Positions 1 to 10,600 of a stretch of DNA of 64,000 nucleotides are shown here, one piece after another. The first letter of the stretch is position 1, and each line of letters opens with the position of its first letter. Location of the stretch: the NCBI GenBank assembly GCA_037013685.1, contig CM072885.1, forward strand, positions 23,030,125-23,094,124, in the 5' to 3' direction. The position numbers and the translations under genes are program-made. Under the pieces are notes generated by a model that did not search any database, was not told the origin of the DNA, and saw only the letters and a program-made list of their open reading frames with translations. The stretch comes from Acridotheres tristis (taxonomy: Eukaryota > Chordata > Aves > Passeriformes > Sturnidae).

Positions 1-1425
1 TGTCAAGTTACTGATATTTGGAAATTTGCCCTTTGGTATAATTCTGTTCAATAAGGCTAAGCTGTTGTGTTTTCTACACAATGTATGTCCACAAGTTGCA
101 TGGTGCAGTCATCACAAGCACAAATAAAGATATTCAGGCAGGAGATCTCCTAAATGTAAAACATTCTACTACATAATGCATTTTAGACCTGAGATAGGAG
201 AACCAGAGGAAAGATGAACAAAACAGAATTCAAAGTCTCATAATTAAGTCACTCATCTTTGACCTTTAGGTAGCCAAAAGAAAATACCATTTTAGCTGTT
301 ATAATAAGAGTTTTACTTAAGCAGCCTGAAATCTGTGGCATTTCAAAATAATGAAAGTGTGTTGAAGGGACTTTGTTCTTTATTGTTTTTGTATACAGCG
401 TAACTGCATAGCCCAACATCAGAGAAAGCTAACAGAGACATCTGTAAGTAACACTAACTGCTTAAATTTTTTAGACTGGAAAACTCTTTGTCCTGTAATA
501 TAATCATCTCTGTGGCGGTTTAGCTGAGAGCTATTGCTCAGCCTATCCTGGAGCCCATAAAAGTGCCAGGCCTCCACATGTCTCCTTGGCTTATCCCTCT
601 CCTGCTCAGCATGGCCTTTCAAGCAGGCATTTACTAGAGAGGATTATGGGGCAAGCATTCAGAATTGAATTGCATCTTGGCTTGATGCGTGATCTTACAT
701 GCCCCTTCAAAACGCTTCAGCCTTTTAAAGGAGCATGAAAAAGGAAAATGAGAGTAGATTCAAATCTTCAAAGAATATAAGATACCTCAAATGCTAGTGC
801 TGCCAGAACTCCAGTGATTTTAATTTCATAATTGCTGTTGTGATATCTGTTTGAAATTATGGGAAAGAACAAGAAGTTGGAATGTTGAAAATGTGCTGCA
901 AAGATCGGAGGGAGGAAGAAATTTAGGTTTTCTGACTGTAATTTATTCTTAAATAAATTCAGATATAGCATATCAATGTGATAGAGAAGGCTTTAGTGGT
1001 TCATTGAGAGCAATGCATTTTTAGAAGAATATGAATGAACAGAAAATACAGATTTGGCACAGGACAGAGGGAAATCACTACTTACCATATATGAGCAGGA
1101 AAGAAAGCACAAAAATGAGAGGGGCAAAAGAAAGTTTCCAGGATGGCACCCCAGTAGCAAACAAGCATGAAAGTAAAAGACACACGACATCATTTACAAG
1201 GTAGCTTTTTTGTTTATGAATTTTATTTACAAATTGCTTTATTCCTCTGGACAGCTGTGTTAACTATCACAATAGATGACTGCACAAAGAATTAACTTTT
1301 TTCATTAATTCTTATTTAGTCCTATCCCGTGCAACAACAGACAACCAATCTATGTTGGAGAGACATATCACATTCATCAGTATCACATAGTGGGGACTTA
1401 AAGTCAAACTACGTTAAATCTAACT
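1..1425. other. AT-rich intergenic DNA, no gene seen
   Basis: Open frames here are shorter than about 70 codons, occur on both strands and show no recognisable domain. No repeat family, promoter or RNA gene could be recognised by eye. Confidence 0.6.
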
Positions 1426-1498
1426 ACACACACACACACACACACATATGTATGTATATACATATATATTTTTATATATATATTTTTATATATATATA
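1426..1498. repeat. (AC)n microsatellite followed by TA-rich simple repeat
   Basis: About ten AC dinucleotides (1426-1446) run into an alternating TA/TG tract in which a TA-rich block ending in a short T run appears twice. This is a simple low-complexity repeat, likely variable in length between individuals. Confidence 0.95.
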
Positions 1499-1641
1499 GT
1501 CATTGAGTAGCAAGCTCCTGTGTGGGACACAGAGTTTATCAGCTGTACCATTTGCCTCTTTATTTTGCTGAGTTTGGGAACATAATAATACAAACAATAG
1601 CTCTGTGCTTTTTCCTTGGACCAAAAGCCTTGCTGTGCTGG

Positions 1642-2259
1642 TGTATTGGTTTGAAAGTAAAACCAGTGCGAGACTCCAAGTCAGTAATACAATTTAATAG
1701 GAGAAAAGAGAAAAAGTAAAATACATGCAATCATATAAAAGAAACAACCACCAACACAGTCAGAAATACAACCTGACACCCTGTCAGTCAGGGTGTTGGT
1801 AGCAGTCTGTATAAATGGTGGCTGCAGTCCTCCTGGATGACAGATGTGGTTCAGTTGAAGCAGTGCTCCTGTAGAAGGTGCAGTTTTCCTCCGAAGATCC
1901 AGCGATGATGTGGAAATGATCCGACTTTCCTCTGGGATCCAGTGGAAAGGTCTGCCTTCGTGTCTCAAACCCCAGTTTTTTATCTAGGTAGGAAAGGTTT
2001 GGCTCCTGCCCCTGGCTGGGGCATCTCCCAATGGGATGATGTAATCTTATCAGTCACACAATAGGACTTAATGGCCCATTAACAGAATATATCTTCTGGA
2101 GGAAGGATGGGTTGTGAAAAGATAACGATGATCATCCCCCTGATCTTATCAGATGGCACATCAGCAGAGGATATCTCCCACAGAGATAAGGATCACCACC
2201 CATCCTACATTTTAACAGATGGTGATAGAATACACATTTTTGCATTGTACCCCAGGACA
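1642..2259 (-). mobile_element. Solo ERVL-type LTR with 5-bp TSD
   Basis: The element begins TGTATTGGTTTGAAAG and ends CCCAGGACA, with TG/CA termini. It is flanked by perfect 5-bp duplications GCTGG at 1637-1641 and 2260-2264, as expected for class III (ERVL) integration. Orientation is inferred as minus: read on that strand it starts TGTCCTGGGGT, much like the minus-strand start of the ERVL LTR at 57377. It lies just upstream of a plus-strand ERVL pol, but its opposite orientation and private TSD show it is an independent solo LTR and not that element's 5' LTR. Confidence 0.8.
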
Positions 2260-2739
2260 GCTGGGAGAGCTATCTTCTGTGGACAGTGATGGAAGACACC
2301 TCCCTCCCCCTACCTGAGATTGATGTGAATAGTTTTATAATGCAGGGTCCCATGGTCATAGCTCATTCTTAAGCTGCCTAATACTGGTAAAAATATTAAC
2401 TAATACTGTTGGCACACTATGTGGCTCGTGGAATCTGGTGTAAGAGAAAACAAACTTTAGGTGTGGTAATATTGAAATGTTCCCTGAGGTGTCCAGTTCC
2501 TGGATGGCAGGGTCTGTGATAAGATTTGGCAGATTCTTAGGGCAGTCATCACCTCCCATTGCCTGGGACTTTATATCTGAACAGGTAATCAGTCCTGAAA
2601 AATTGAGGCATCACCTGATAGAAGTGTAGATTGTCTATCCCAATCAAAACCAGCAACTTTTCTCCCTGTACTGCAGCCTGTGCTGTGCCTATCGAGCCAC
2701 AGTTCAGTACTCTCAGAGGACTGTACTTGAATTAGGAAT

Positions 2740-3136
2740 CTGAGCTGCATTTGAGGACACTATGGCTGAGATAGGTATTCAAACAATGACAGTAATTGCC
2801 CCAGTAGTGGTAAAGAGGAAATAGATAGGGCAAGCTACAGGAGGTCCACATCATCCATTAGAAAGGGAGAAGAAGCAGAAGAATCTGAATAGGAGAGGTT
2901 GGAGTTGGTCCTTCAACAAATAAATTGAAAGGAGTGAGACAAATCAAACAGGACACCAACCCTAACCTCATTACAAATTTGTGATTTGTGAAAAGATTAC
3001 AGCCTCTAATCAGGTGAGTGGACTTCTGCCTGGCTGCTTCAGTGCTGGATAATGGCACTGACAGTCAGCAATTAGAAGGTCATGAAGCCAAACAGCTAGG
3101 ATCTCTTGCTAGAAATCAAAATAGGAATTGAAATAA
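2740..3136 (+). pseudogene. gag: ERVL gag remnant
   Basis: Two short blocks read as ERVL gag. Around 2746-2822 a frame gives AFEDTMAEIGIQTMTVIAP. Around 3018-3120 a frame gives NGTDSQQLEGHEAKQLGSL, which resembles the capsid C-terminal region of avian and mammalian ERVL gag. Between them the frame is broken several times. The family call rests on my recognition of these blocks and on the protease and RT that follow in the right order. Confidence 0.55.
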
Positions 3137-3939
3137 AGAGAAGTAATTTGTAGATTTTGGAGACATATCCTCTAATGTGTTAGGGCAGGATATCCATTTA
3201 GGGAAGATCATGTGAACTTCCTAGGCAAGTGGACCATTGCACATTAAGGTAAACACTAGTTGAGTGTATTAGCAGTGCTGAAAGTCATGTACAGCAAACA
3301 AAAAAGTGATAACACCCCTAAACATGCAGAGGATGTCTATTGCTCAATGGCCATGTGGAGGAAGGTGATTCAAAATGCCCCTGCAGCTTGGTAGCAAACA
3401 TATTACCCGGAAATAGGTACACCAGATATAAAGGTGGCATCCTCCTGGCTCTGAAACACAGAAGAAACTCTGTGTACTTCCACATTCCTATGGGCCAGCA
3501 CCTCAGCTCTCAGGGGCAGTCCAAGAGATTGGTCCTCTCCTGCCCAGTCAGAGGGAAAAGAAGACCCAGGCCAAGGTCATGTGGCACACTTTGATTCTTT
3601 CTGTGTGACTGGGGGAAGACATGAGGAAGTGGTATGGTAAACTCACCTTTAAGCTGGAAGCCCATGTACTGAACTCAGAGGGAAGAGAGCTGTTAAGGGG
3701 TCACCCAAGAAGGCTGTCAGTGTAGCTGCCACAGAAACACAAGAACATAATCAATCAATGATCTCCCAGACAAAGAGCCAAAATCATCTCCTTTGATCCC
3801 AGTGAGGGGACATCTGGGCTGGCATTAAAAACATCAGACATGAATACTTTGACCAGGAGTAGGAATAGACGGTGCCTGCCTTTGGCCAGAAGGAGGAAAG
3901 GGATGACTGGGTATACTGGACTGTGTGGATTTGATGGCT
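3137..3939 (+). other. ERVL gag/pro linker, unrecognised
   Basis: This stretch lies between the gag block and the protease of the plus-strand ERVL. It probably derives from the C-terminal gag and nucleocapsid region. The 84-codon frame at 3340-3594 has a few cysteines but no clear zinc knuckle. No separate gene is supported. Confidence 0.4.
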
Positions 3940-4215
3940 TGGCACGTGAGATCTACAAAAGTATACAGCTTTAGTAGATATTGGTACAAAATGCACACTG
4001 ATGCCATCAAGACACAACGGTGGAGAATCTTTCTGGAACTCTGGAGGCACAGGGAGATGCCAAGAGTTGTCTGTATTAGAGGCTGAGGTGAGTTTTAACA
4101 GGAGACAAGAGGGAAAAGTGACTGGCGCAGAGGCACATTATATCCTTGGAAGTACCTCAGGACCTGTCCTGTACTTCACGGATCCAAATGGGTATCAATG
4201 AGCTTTTGGTGGAGC
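3940..4215 (+). pseudogene. pro: ERVL protease remnant
   Basis: A broken aspartic protease frame. The segment at about 3975-4000 encodes a DIG-type active site (expected DTG) preceded by in-frame stops. The 66-codon frame at 4001-4201 continues with MPSRHNGG and QELSVLEAEVSF, then a conserved C-terminal block ending FTDPNGY before a stop. The position directly upstream of RT is as expected for ERVL. The active-site Thr appears replaced by Ile, so the enzyme would be dead even without the stops. Confidence 0.6.
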
Positions 4216-5366
4216 TATTTGAATACAGAGAAGATTAAACAGTTATCCACTCTACCTGGCCTCTCCAGAATGAGTTCTCTTCTTGTAGGACTGCTGCAAA
4301 TTGACAACCAGCAAGTGCTAATTGTTACCAGGACAGTGCCCCAACAGCAACAGTGCACCAACCAAAACTCAGTATCTCACATACATGAACTAATTCATTG
4401 ACTGGAGAGCCAAGGAGTGAGCAGGTGATCACCCACTCACCCTTTAACAGCCCCATACGGCCAGTGCAAAGGTCCCATGGAGAATGGAGGCTGACAGATT
4501 ATTGTGGCCTGAATGGGGTCATGCAACCTCTGCGTACTGGTTTGACAGACATGAAGGAACTTCAATATAAGCTGGAGTCCAAGGCAGCAAAGTGTTATGT
4601 GACAACTGACATTGCCAGTACAATTTTCTTGATCCTTCTGGCAGCAGAGTTCAGACCACAGTTTGCTTTCATTTAGAGGGGCATTCAGTACACCTGGAAC
4701 AAATTGCCCCAGGGGTGGAAACACAGCCCCACAATCTGCCATGGAATGATCCAGGCTGCAAAGGAACAGGGTGGAGCTCCAGAAAACCTGCATTATATTG
4801 ATGATATCATTGTGTGGGGCAATAATACAGCAGGAGTTTTTGAGAGAGGGATGAAAATAATCAAAATTCTTCTGAAAGCAATTTAGCCACTAAAGAAAGT
4901 AAGGCAAAGAGACCTGCATGAGAGATTTATTTCTTGGAAGTAAAACAGTAGTATGGACCATCATCATGTACATATGGTTGCGATCAACAAAATAGAAATG
5001 CGTCTCCTCTAGCTAACAAGAAGGAAACAAGCTTTTTTAGGCCTTGAGTTGTTCTAGAGAATGCATATTCCAGATTATAGTCAGCTTGTCACCTCTACTG
5101 AATGACCTAGAAGAAGAGCCACTTCAAGTGGGACCTTGAGCAACAGCAGGCCTTTAAGCAGACCAGAAAGGAAACAGCTTGTGTGGTACCACTTGGGCCT
5201 GTTCAGGCAGGACCAGATGTGAAAAATACACTCTGCGCCACAGCTGGGAAGTAGGAGCTCATCTGGAGCATCTAGTAAAGGACGTCGGGAGAAACTTGAG
5301 GTCAACTGCCACTGGTGGGGTTTTTGGGGTCCCTTTGGGATCCCTAAGACTGCTTCTGCAGTCCTC
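4210..5366 (+). pseudogene. pol: ERVL reverse transcriptase, broken
   Basis: The RT fingers and palm are clear in one frame: HSPFNSPIRPVQ at about 4433, VTTDIAS near 4603 around the first catalytic Asp, LPQGWKHSPTICHG at about 4701 and the YIDD box at 4794-4805. One in-frame TAG (4674-4676) splits the palm and another (4884-4886) ends the frame after the palm. The thumb and connection regions to 5366 are only traceable in pieces. RT would copy the RNA genome into DNA. This copy is non-functional, and its 3' part is split from RNase H by an inserted LTR. Confidence 0.85.
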
Positions 5367-5827
5367 AGTGACGGAGCAAGTTCCTGAGCCTTGCCCAGAT
5401 AGAATTTCGGCTCATGGCGAGCTCTCAGACCAGCAGGGTGAAGAGACCGGAACATGTAGAAAGGCACAAATCCATGGTTTATTCTATGAAGGCATCCAAT
5501 CTAGCATATACAACGGTTGGGGTTTTACAGGGGTTTTATATCTTTTGAGGGTTTTGCAGTTTGCACCAATTACCAAGGGAATTCTACATTCTAACCAATC
5601 CCCAAGAGATTTTACATTCAAAGCTAGCCTAAGGATACTAAAAGAAAATGAGCCACTAATATTAAAGATAGATAAGAGGGTCTACTAAGGGGGGGGGGGG
5701 GGGAAGCTGGATTCCTTTTTGTATGCGTCATTTAACAAGCCATTTCTTATCTTTAAGCTATGGTTTTCCAAGGGGCTTGTTCTGAGGATGCAGAGGGACT
5801 TTATGAATATTTTCTGCTCCCTCCACA
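5367..5827 (-). mobile_element. Solo LTR inserted in ERVL pol
   Basis: About 460 bp of non-pol sequence interrupts the ERVL between RT and RNase H. On the minus strand it carries a TATA box (GATATAAAACC, near 5535-5546) and downstream an AATAAA signal (in GAATAAACC, near 5479-5487), in LTR order and spacing. The right end is TCCACA at 5827. The left end is near GTGACGGAGC, with an apparent TG-to-AG change. Flanks GTCCTC and GTCAAC match at 4 of 6 bases, a possible decayed 6-bp TSD. Boundaries are good to a few bases. Confidence 0.7.
5689..5703. repeat. 15-nt poly-G tract
   Basis: An uninterrupted run of 15 G lies inside the LTR at 5367-5827. Such a run can form G-quadruplex structures and is prone to length error in sequencing. 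Confidence 0.95.
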
Positions 5828-6250
5828 GTCAACCATTAAGGTTTTGGAGCTGCACTGATTGAGGATCAGAAGCCCACTAAAATCCAACAGAAAAAGAGAT
5901 ATTAGCAGCCTATGAGAGGGTTCAAGCTGTCTCAGAAGTTGTTGAGACAGAAGCATGTCTCCTCTTGGTACCACAATAGCTGGTACTAGACTGGATTTTC
6001 AAAAGCAACTTCCCCTCAACACCTCATGCAACCCATGCTAGATGGAGTAAATAAATAAGATTGATTACACAACAAGCCTGAATGGGGAAACCAAATTGCT
6101 CAGGGGTCCTGGAAGAGATGGACTGGCTAGAAGCCAGAGATTCTGCAGCATTGCCTGAGAAGGTGGCAGGTGCCCAAGAGGCACCCCCAAACAATGAGTT
6201 ATCAGGGAATGAAAGAGGCTATGCTCTAGTTACTGATGGATCCTGACATG
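5828..6250 (+). pseudogene. pol: ERVL RNase H remnant
   Basis: This resumes the ERVL frame after the inserted LTR. Residues read NPTEKEILAAYERVQ near 5882-5930, followed by ETEACLLLVP, and near 6231 VTDGS, the first catalytic Asp block of RNase H. Matching residues occur in the minus-strand ERVL at 58.8-59.3 kb. At least three stops are present, and the rest of RNase H and integrase are absent. Confidence 0.8.
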
Positions 6251-6264
6251 TAGAAAATAAACCT

Positions 6265-6478
6265 GTTTTTCCTATCTTTGCTTCTGCACATGCAAACTTT
6301 CACCTTTTCTTTACTAATCTCTTTAGTAAAGAAATTTTAGAACTTCACCTTTCTTTACTTATCTCAACCTCCAAGACATTTTCCATGTTATTTTCTCTCC
6401 CCTGTCCAGATGGGAAGGGAAATGACAGAGCCACTTGGTGGGCACATGGAATCCAGCCGAGGTCAACCCACCATACCC
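6265..6478 (+). mobile_element. 3' end fragment of an LTR, same family as 48866-50753
   Basis: The segment near 6418-6476 (GGTGGGCACATGGAATCCAG and following) corresponds, in reverse, to the left end of the LTR at 15469-16551, where TTGACC and GTGCCCACCAAGC occur in the same arrangement. It also parallels the 3' end of the copy at 48866-50753. Upstream, CTTATCTCAACC also matches that family. The rest of the LTR is missing or too diverged to recognise. Confidence 0.45.
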
Positions 6479-6509
6479 ACCTAAATGACTCTATGATTCT
6501 CTGATTTTA

Positions 6510-7124
6510 TCAAAAAGCTCAAGTACCTGTCAAACTAAACATCTTTTTTTGAGGAAGCTGGTTAGTGACCCAGAAAAAGGAAATCCTTGGGCCTTTACAA
6601 CCTTACAACTGTACTTCCTATCCTCACAAGCTCTTCATGCACCTTGCACTGTTGGTCCAGTGTTGATTTTTGTTCTGGAATAATTTTTGTTCCTGACTGG
6701 ATTCTTTCTCTATATCCTGGCAGGCCATTATATGTTGCTTATCTGGACAGGTTTCAGCTTCTGCTGACAGTGGTGGTTTTCATATCTCCCAGTTTGCTTT
6801 GGTCACAGGGCCTCCCTTTACAGAACTAAGCAACAGTTCAAAATATGTTAAGTGGGAGTTTGAAGCTTGTGGACTAAGGCTTCAGCAACTTCAACTACTC
6901 ATGCAAAACTATGCAGACAAAATGACTCATTTAAAAGAATTCATTTAGCTAAAATTATGTTTCAATAAAATTTCTACATACATATCATGTTAGAAAACTA
7001 CTTGTGCAAGCTCTTTATTTCCTTGAAGGCTACATTTATTACACTAACATCATTGATTTATACTTCTTTATATACATGTAATATAGAAAATGCACAACAG
7101 ATCAATACACAATAAAATAATAAT
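6510..7124. other. Intergenic, no gene seen
   Basis: No recognisable domain. The 80-codon frame at 6587-6829 resembles nothing I know. A short CTATGATTCTCTGATT near 6491 looks like a CR1 3' tail but is too short to call. Confidence 0.5.
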
Positions 7125-7630
7125 TCACAGAATCACAGAAATATTTAGGTTGAAAAAGATCTCCAAGGCCAGTTACCAACTTGTCAACCAGACCATAGCA
7201 CTAATGGTTATTTAGTAATTTCTTGAATCTCTTCCAGGGATGGTGACTCCACCATGGATAGCCCATCCCAATGTTTAACAACACTTTTCATGAAGAAATT
7301 CTTCCTGATGTCCAAACTGAACCTCCCTTGGAGCATCTTGAGGTCATTTCCTCATGTCCTGTCAATGGTGGCGGATGAGAAGAAGCCAGCCCCCACGTGG
7401 CTACAACCTCCTTTCACATGATTACAGGGGGTGATCAGGTCTCTCCTGAGCCTTCTTTTCTCCAGGCTAAACAACCCCAACTGACCCAGCCACTCCTCCT
7501 ATGATTCACTCTAGACACTTCATCAGCCTCTTTGCCCTTCTCTGGATACTCTCCAGCCTCTCAATGTCTTCCTTGTAGTGATGGACCCAGAAATGGGCAC
7601 AGAACTTCAGGCATGGTCTCACCAGTAAAT
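7125..7630 (-). mobile_element. CR1 LINE, 3' end
   Basis: The plus strand begins TTCACAGAATCACAGAA, the reverse complement of the repeated CR1 3' terminus. It continues through the typical avian CR1 3' region (for example CTTCTTTTCTCCAGGCTAAACA near 7456 and CTTTGCCCTTCTCTGGA near 7530). It is a 5'-truncated non-LTR retrotransposon with no complete ORF2. Divergence is moderate. Confidence 0.9.
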
Positions 7631-10600
7631 TCATCTAGTTCCACTAAGTAGAATAAATGTATAAACTAACAAAAGGCTAAATTCAGTACATATTTGTAAG
7701 AAATTCAGAGTTTACTAGTTTTTTTAATCATCTTATCTTTGCTTGAGCAATTTCTTACTTATAGCATGTATGGAGTTTTAAATAATTTTGTATCATTAAG
7801 ATAAGAGGACATTTTATATGACTCTGAAAGTCCTCTTTATTTGTGTAGCTAAGTCTATTTTTTTGGTCCCAGGCAAGACTGTCTTGTTTAAAGTAAGTGA
7901 CAAGGTTGTTGCTTGTCATGGAGTAGTAAAGATCTATGCTTTTTCCTCTGTGCAAAACAGTTCCCATAGCACATTTTGCAGGTTTTCATTTAAAACAGCA
8001 ATAGTAATTTTGTTTGTCTCTTTGGAATTTATTAATATTAATTTTTTCTCCTTGTTCAATAAACAGAATAATCTGAAGCAATTGGAATATATTAATATTA
8101 ATAAACTGTCAACCTGTAGACATTCTGAGGTAACATTCTGTGAATAAATCATAGATGAAATAACCTCTTGTGAATAAATCATAAATACAGATGTGCACAC
8201 ATTTGCACATACCTAGGATTTATTATATACATAAATATATGTTTGCATCAGATGTATACACTAAAAGCATTGATTTAAAAAAATTATTCTTGTCAAAAAA
8301 ATATGATGGAAGAAATAAGTAATTCTGCCATGTGCTCCTTCTTTTGTTCTTTCTAAATTATGTGACTAGTTACATTTTAGTAAAAGTAGCAAAAAATCCC
8401 AAGAACTAAAATAATTAATTTCTGATGTAAGATTATTAGCATCTCTGTTACTGCGCCAAATACTAGAATTCACTAGCAATTTTTAAAAATGTTTTAGAAG
8501 TTTTTAACTTCTAGAGGTGCTTCAGAGAAACCAGTTCAAAGGCTGAGTCCATAGTGCTTCATGACATCAATTGCAGAGATGTGACAAATTATCTAATGCC
8601 AAGAGTCCTTTTTCTTGATTTAAACTAGGCTTTTATAGACAGCAGTTTGATGCACAAAGGATATTCTTACTTCATTTTTGAATAATTAGATTGAGTGTGC
8701 ATTGTGCTTAGTAGCCTTGACCAAACAACAGGGCTTCCTGACCTGTCTGAATGCATTTACATCTGTCTGCCTGTAAGGCGTTTCCAATTCCATTTCAGAT
8801 GCTGCTGCCTATAAACAAGAACATGGGTACATTTCAAACTACCTACATCTTCCATCTGCCAATCCTTTGAACATGTCCTCACCTGATGTCTGTACCAAAA
8901 CAGATGGGATACACTGTGGTTTGACTGGACTATACAACCTACAGACAGGCTGACTAGGATCAAGGTCCAATTTTTGTCCCCCAGAATTGCCTGGGAGTCT
9001 CTTCAAACCTGTCTCTGATCTTGATCCAAGGGTAAGAAACAAGCTTGAGTATGGATGAAGGCATGAATGCTCAGAATGGGGAGTAGGTATTTCTGTTGTG
9101 TGACCACCACTACACTGAGAAGAGCTGCCAGAAGTTCATTTCTTCTGCAAGGTATGAGACAACCTCATTCAACAGGAGTAGGGGTTACAGGATTTTTATC
9201 TTAATATCGAAACTGCATGTACCAGCTATTTATGTGTCAACTTCTTTTCATTGGCAATTGCAACTACAATTGGTTCAGCAGCTGCAAATGTAACCAGTAA
9301 CTTCAATTTGTCAGCAGAAAGTGACCTGACTTATGAAATCCAAAGCAAAATGCTCATTAGCACTCAGTAAATATAGACCACTAAGATGAGTCTCCTTCTG
9401 GCACTTCGGACTGCATGACTCTAATTCAAGATGATCATGCTCTGCTAAAAAGCCTATAAATACTATAAAAAGATGCATACAAATAACAAAATAATAAAAC
9501 AATATCTATTGAACTTTAGAAATTATTATATGTATTAAGAGATTTCATTCTTTACAATTGATTCTCTCCTTAAAAAAAAAAGCCCACATTATTTAGTTGT
9601 ATTGAATTATACACAATGATATCCATTTTCCATTCTGGTTATAGTTTCTGTGAAAAGGATAAATCTCATAATTAGTTCATTTTCTGTCTTCAGAAAGGTA
9701 GGACTTTGCTATCATCTGAAGAATCCACCTCTTTCCTTCACAAATACTTAAATATGTGCTGAAAATTCTTTAGCAAAAATAGAGCTTCCACCTAATTTTC
9801 ATATAAAGCCACTACAAATACTAAGACAAATTTTAAAATTATATTTCTATTAGCACTTTTCTTTTTTTGTTTCTCTTAAAGGTCAACACAATTACTGTGC
9901 ATAGGGGTATCTGGAGTGCAATTTTGCTAACAACTGTACTGCCTTTTCCTCTTTCTGGCGTTCTTCAGCAGGCTCTCTGTCTCCGTCATCAGATGTTCTT
10001 GCACCAAATCCAGACAGGAGGTGTTCTTGGCAGTTACGTGATCCATATGTTAAGGCACGGAACATTTTTGTTAAGTGATGTCTACATACCAAGGATCCAG
10101 TTTTTGTCACTAATCACTAATTTTGCTGGTGTAAGAGGAAAGCTAAGCAGCTGACTACATGTTCAGCATGGGGTCTGCCTCCTAATTTTTGTCTCTGCTA
10201 TCAGAGGACAAGTTTTTTTAATTTTCGGCCAGTTTATTTCTTTGTGCATTTTGCAAATAATGTTTTTCACTAGTTCCTAATGAGATCCATATGCAAGGCA
10301 TTCAAAGGTTTAGAGCCTTATGGCCACATGTGATTCAAAGCACACTGGCCAAAGAACCATTCACAGAACATTAATCAGAAATTAGAAATAAACTAAACTT
10401 CTTTTCTGCATAAACACAGTGAATTAGTACTGGCTGCTATTCAGCAAATAGCAGGCTTATATTTCTCTTGACAGAGACTGCCTATCCATCTGGCCACATG
10501 GATGCCTGCTGCCTGATTAGTGCTTTGATAGTATTTTTTATTTGCTCACTGTAACAGAAAGTGTGCAGTCATGTCTCTCCATTTAAAGTGGTCTTCCCAA

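Larger units (their letters stand above)
2265..6250 (+). mobile_element. Decayed ERVL provirus interior, no LTR of its own seen
   Basis: This is a plus-strand class III ERV interior. Order: gag remnant (about 2740-3136), protease (about 3940-4215), reverse transcriptase (about 4210-5366) and RNase H start (5828-6250), interrupted by an LTR at 5367-5827. Integrase is missing; the sequence is lost soon after the RNase H motif VTDGS. RNase H residues match the better preserved ERVL at 58.8-59.3 kb (shared EILAAYE and SEVV blocks), so both come from related ERVL lineages. Stops and frameshifts are frequent, so this is the older copy. Confidence 0.85.

Noticed and set aside
1642..2259. LTR as the 5' LTR of the following ERVL
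   Set aside because: It has a private 5-bp TSD on both sides and appears to read on the opposite strand.
5179..5688. 169-codon frame
   Set aside because: It runs from decayed ERVL pol into an inserted LTR and is read out of the pol frame.
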